From: Verminephrobacter eiseniae EF01-2
GTDB lineage: Bacteria; Pseudomonadota; Gammaproteobacteria; Burkholderiales; Burkholderiaceae_C
DNA: 64,000 nt
NCBI RefSeq assembly: GCF_000015565.1
Contig: NC_008786.1
Span: 2,108,001-2,172,000, forward strand
Reading direction: 5' to 3'
Shown here: in pieces, positions 61,891 through 64,000 of the stretch
Layout: each line of letters starts with the position of its first letter
How positions within the stretch are numbered: position 1 is the first letter of the stretch
Notes under the pieces: generated by a model
Database searches by the model: none
What the model was told of the DNA's origin: nothing
Seen by the model: only the letters and a program-made list of their open reading frames with translations
Position numbers and translations under genes: made by a program

Positions 61891-62646
61891 TGCGGAGCAT
61901 CGGCGGGTCGCCGGCTCCGGCCTGTCCGGCCCCGGGTAAACCAGGGTCTTGACCCCCTGGGCCGTGCCCAACAGGCAGACCGATGCCTTCTGGTGCGCAA
62001 ACACCCCCACGGTCACCACGCCCGGCCATTGGTTGACTTGCGACTCGAACGCCAGCGGGTCGGTGATCGACAGTCCCTTGACATCGAGGATATGCTGGCC
62101 GTTGTCGGTCACCAGCGCCTGCCCGTTCCTGAGCCGCAGACTGGCCTGCCCGCCCATGGCTGCAAAACGGCGGGCGATGTGCCTGGCCGCCATCGGGATC
62201 ACCTCGACGGGCAGGGGAAATTGCCCCAGTGTGCGCACCAGTTTCGACTCGTCGGCAATACAGACGAAGCGCTCGGCCAGCGCTGCCACGATCTTCTCGC
62301 GCGTCAACGCGGCGCCGCCGCCCTTGAGCATATGGCCCTGGCCATCGATTTCGTCGGCCCCGTCGATGCAGACCGATAGCGACGGCACGGCATTGGCATC
62401 GAACACCGCGATGCCCAGGGCCTGCAGGCGTTCGGTGCTTGCCACCGAACTGGACACGGCGCCCTTGATCTGCTCTTTCATGCCCGCCAGAGCATCGATG
62501 AACTTGTTCACGGTAGAGCCCGTGCCCACCCCCACGATATCGCCCGGCAGCACATAGCGCAAAGCGGCCTGGCCGACGCGGGTCTTGAGTTCGTCTTGGG
62601 TCAGGCCCCGGGGCAATTGCCGAGGCAAAGGGGGCGTGGTCGTCAT
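61879..62646 (-). CDS. rpiA: Ribose-5-phosphate isomerase A
   Basis: A 255-residue RpiA that interconverts ribose 5-phosphate and ribulose 5-phosphate. Substrate-binding and catalytic motifs [26 protein letters not shown] and [14 protein letters not shown] are intact. The protein is slightly longer at its C-terminus ([19 protein letters not shown]), where it runs 12 nt into the convergent ThDP gene. It is divergent from pyrD with only 17 bp between the two start codons. Confidence 0.95.
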   Translation of the reverse strand: MTTTPPLPRQLPRGLTQDELKTRVGQAALRYVLPGDIVGVGTGSTVNKFIDALAGMKEQIKGAVSSSVASTERLQALGIAVFDANAVPSLSVCIDGADEIDGQGHMLKGGGAALTREKIVAALAERFVCIADESKLVRTLGQFPLPVEVIPMAARHIARRFAAMGGQASLRLRNGQALVTDNGQHILDVKGLSITDPLAFESQVNQWPGVVTVGVFAHQKASVCLLGTAQGVKTLVYPGPDRPEPATRRCSASNH

Positions 62647-62666
62647 GGGAGAATTATCCTCCCATG
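62644..62666. promoter_or_regulatory. Shared palindromic ribosome-binding region of rpiA and pyrD
   Basis: CATGGGAGAATTATCCTCCC followed by ATG is a palindrome-like block holding both start codons and both Shine-Dalgarno sequences: GGGAG before pyrD on the plus strand and GGGAGGA before rpiA on the minus strand. There is no space for promoters here, so each gene must be transcribed from inside the other or from farther upstream. Confidence 0.6.
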
Positions 62667-63746
62667 CCCCTGCTCCCCTACGCCCTCACCCGCCCCTTTC
62701 TCTTTGGCCTGGACGCCGAAGCCGCCCACGAGCTCATCATCGACCTGCTGGCACGCGGGCAGCGCACGCCGCTGCAATGGGCCTGGTGCAACCAGACCGT
62801 GGATGACCCGATCGAACTGGCCGGGCTGCGCTTTCCCAACCGCGTCGGCCTGGCTGCGGGCCTGGACAAAAACGCCCGGTGCATCGATGCGCTGGGCGCG
62901 ATGGGCTTCGGCTTTGTGGAAGCGGGTACGGTCACGCCCCAAGCGCAGCCGGGCAACCCCCGGCCACGCATGTTCCGCCTGCCCGAAGCCCGGGCGCTGA
63001 TCAACCGCCTGGGGTTCAACAATGCCGGACTGCAAGCCTTTGTGCACAACCTGCAGCAGTCCCGCCTGCGCGCTGCAGGCTCTGCGCTGCGGCTGGGTTT
63101 GAACATCGGCAAAAACGCCAGCACCCCGATGGCGCAGGCCAGCAGCGACTACCTGGCCTGTCTGGAAGGCGTCTACCCGCATGCGGACTATGTGGCGCTG
63201 AACATCAGTTCACCGAATACACAGAACCTGCGCACCCTGCAGGGCGACGCGGCGCTCGACCACTTGCTCGGCGCAATCGCCGAGCGCCGCGCAACGCTGG
63301 CCGCGCGGCATGGGCGGCGCGTGCCGGTGTTCGTCAAGATCGCCCCCGATCTGGATGAAGCGCAACTGTCGCTGATGGCCGCCACATTGCAGCGGCATGG
63401 CATCGACGGCGTGATTGCCACCAACACCACCATCGATCGTGCCGTCGTGCAAGGCCAGCGCCACGCGCAGGAAAGCGGCGGGCTCAGCGGCGCCCCCGTG
63501 CTGCAAGCGAGCAACCAAGTCATCGGGCAGCTACGCGCCGCCTTGGGCAAGGGCTTTCCGATCATCGGCGTGGGCGGCATCATGAGCGCCGAAGATGCGG
63601 TGAGCAAGATCCGCGCAGGCGCAGACTTGGTTCAAATCTACACCGGCCTGATCTATGAAGGCCCGGCGCTGGTCGTGCAGGCGGCCCGGGCGATCAAGGC
63701 CATGGGCGGCTGCGGGCCTGTCATTGCGTTGCCAAATCGTTCGTGA
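62664..63746 (+). CDS. pyrD: Dihydroorotate dehydrogenase (quinone), class 2
   Basis: A 360-residue membrane-associated FMN enzyme that oxidises dihydroorotate with ubiquinone in pyrimidine synthesis. Visible motifs: [46 protein letters not shown] with the serine base of class 2 enzymes, and [35 protein letters not shown]. The last nine residues (IALPNRS and neighbours) and the stop codon are supplied by the hairpin repeat at 63722-63827, so the native C-terminus has probably been replaced. Confidence 0.95.
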   Translation: MPLLPYALTRPFLFGLDAEAAHELIIDLLARGQRTPLQWAWCNQTVDDPIELAGLRFPNRVGLAAGLDKNARCIDALGAMGFGFVEAGTVTPQAQPGNPRPRMFRLPEARALINRLGFNNAGLQAFVHNLQQSRLRAAGSALRLGLNIGKNASTPMAQASSDYLACLEGVYPHADYVALNISSPNTQNLRTLQGDAALDHLLGAIAERRATLAARHGRRVPVFVKIAPDLDEAQLSLMAATLQRHGIDGVIATNTTIDRAVVQGQRHAQESGGLSGAPVLQASNQVIGQLRAALGKGFPIIGVGGIMSAEDAVSKIRAGADLVQIYTGLIYEGPALVVQAARAIKAMGGCGPVIALPNRS

Positions 63747-63827
63747 ACGCGAAGACGGGGCGCAGACGGTGCGAATGCCCGGCCAGCGGCGCCGACGAAG
63801 TGCACGGATGATTGAGCAACGGAATCA
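63722..63827 (-). repeat. Stop-codon-abutting hairpin repeat, copy 2
   Basis: A 106-bp copy of the element at 2140-2250, here on the minus strand. Its left stem reads TGATTCCGTTGC (minus strand, 63827 downward), whose TGA is the stop of the partial gene beyond it; the other end GCAACGCAATGA lies within the end of pyrD. The stem differs from copy 1 at one pair (G-C instead of A-T), keeping the pairing. The interior ATCATCCGTGCACTTCGTCG and TTCGCGTTCACGAACGATT matches copy 1 closely. Confidence 0.75.
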
Positions 63828-64000
63828 GCGTTTGAGGCGCACCAGCACCGGCAGCAGCACCCCCGCCCAGCGAACGAGCCTGCGCGGCCCGGCCACGGCG
63901 GCCAGCAGCACCATCGCGGCCACGGCCCAAGGGTGCTCGCGCACGAACCAGGCGGTGCGCAGCACGAGGGATTCATCGGCGCCAGCGCCGGCATGGCTTT
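63825..64000 (-). CDS. Small membrane protein, C-terminal part (YqjK-like)
   Basis: The last 58 codons of a gene that continues beyond the window. The sequence SLVLRTAWFVREHPWAVAAM is followed by VLLAAVAGPRRLVRWAGVLL and ends VRLKR. A single hydrophobic stretch flanked by arginines and the pattern REHPWAV...AGPRR resemble YqjK-like small inner-membrane proteins. The stop TGA is the first triplet of the hairpin repeat. Too little is visible for a firm name. Confidence 0.55.
   Translation of the reverse strand, partial: SHAGAGADESLVLRTAWFVREHPWAVAAMVLLAAVAGPRRLVRWAGVLLPVLVRLKR

Noticed and set aside
63653..63994. 113-codon minus-strand frame at the window end
   Set aside because: Its Cys/Trp-rich sequence is not protein-like; the neighbouring frame ending at 63825 gives a plausible small membrane protein and is used instead.

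Overview
The window is high-GC, densely coding DNA with no phage, plasmid or complete insertion sequence. It looks chromosomal, from a betaproteobacterium of the Burkholderiales, most likely the family Comamonadaceae. Pointers are three Bug/TctC tricarboxylate receptors, a pyruvate dehydrogenase operon whose E3 carries its own lipoyl domain, DUF898 and M48 neighbours, a BKACE enzyme in an acyl-CoA carboxylase operon, and betaproteobacterial-type RNase P RNA. A Verminephrobacter/Acidovorax-like genome is my best guess from memory; it was not tested.

Layout. 1-2.3 kb: end of an acyl-CoA dehydrogenase and a Bug receptor. 2.3-2.8 kb: a BrnT/BrnA toxin-antitoxin pair (minus). 3.0-5.5 kb: a Nudix-metallo-beta-lactamase fusion and a pseudouridine-synthase homologue lacking its catalytic aspartate. 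5.5-12.6 kb: a triple-domain DUF898 membrane protein, a single-domain paralogue and an M48 protease. 12.6-12.9 kb: rnpB (minus). 13.0-21.7 kb (minus): an acyl-CoA carboxylase operon (TetR, carboxyltransferase, acyl-CoA dehydrogenase, biotin carboxylase, BKACE) with a crotonase and a thioesterase upstream. 21.8-24.0 kb: argD and argF.

24.3-39.2 kb is a 14-gene co-directional cluster, mostly joined by stop/start overlaps: GntR regulator, branched-chain-type ABC transporter, Bug receptor, aconitase-family LeuC/LeuD-like pair, hydantoinase/oxoprolinase HyuB and HyuA, isochorismatase-like protein, FAD oxidoreductase and an isocitrate-lyase/PEP-mutase-family lyase. I read it as a catabolic operon for a cyclic imide or lactam converted through an alkylmalate-type acid; the substrate is unknown. 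It is the best candidate here for an undescribed pathway.

39.5-45.4 kb (minus): aceE-aceF-lpdA. Divergent from it are a PAS histidine kinase and a FixJ-type regulator (45.6-48.8 kb), then folD, an M3 oligopeptidase and a DUF4124/glutaredoxin-like protein. 52.5-61.9 kb: GNAT, a polar-amino-acid ABC transporter whose local ATPase gene is reduced to a remnant, an M81 peptidase, a Bug receptor, a gamma-glutamyltransferase-family protein and a ThDP enzyme; its first part is visibly lower in GC. The end holds rpiA (minus), pyrD and a partial small membrane protein (minus).

Three small repeat systems run through the window. One hairpin element (three copies) begins exactly at the stop codon of a gene each time. 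A second repeat (four copies) reads as a similar peptide and forms the N-terminus of two proteins. A 162-bp palindrome interrupts the leader of one DUF898 gene compared with its paralogue.
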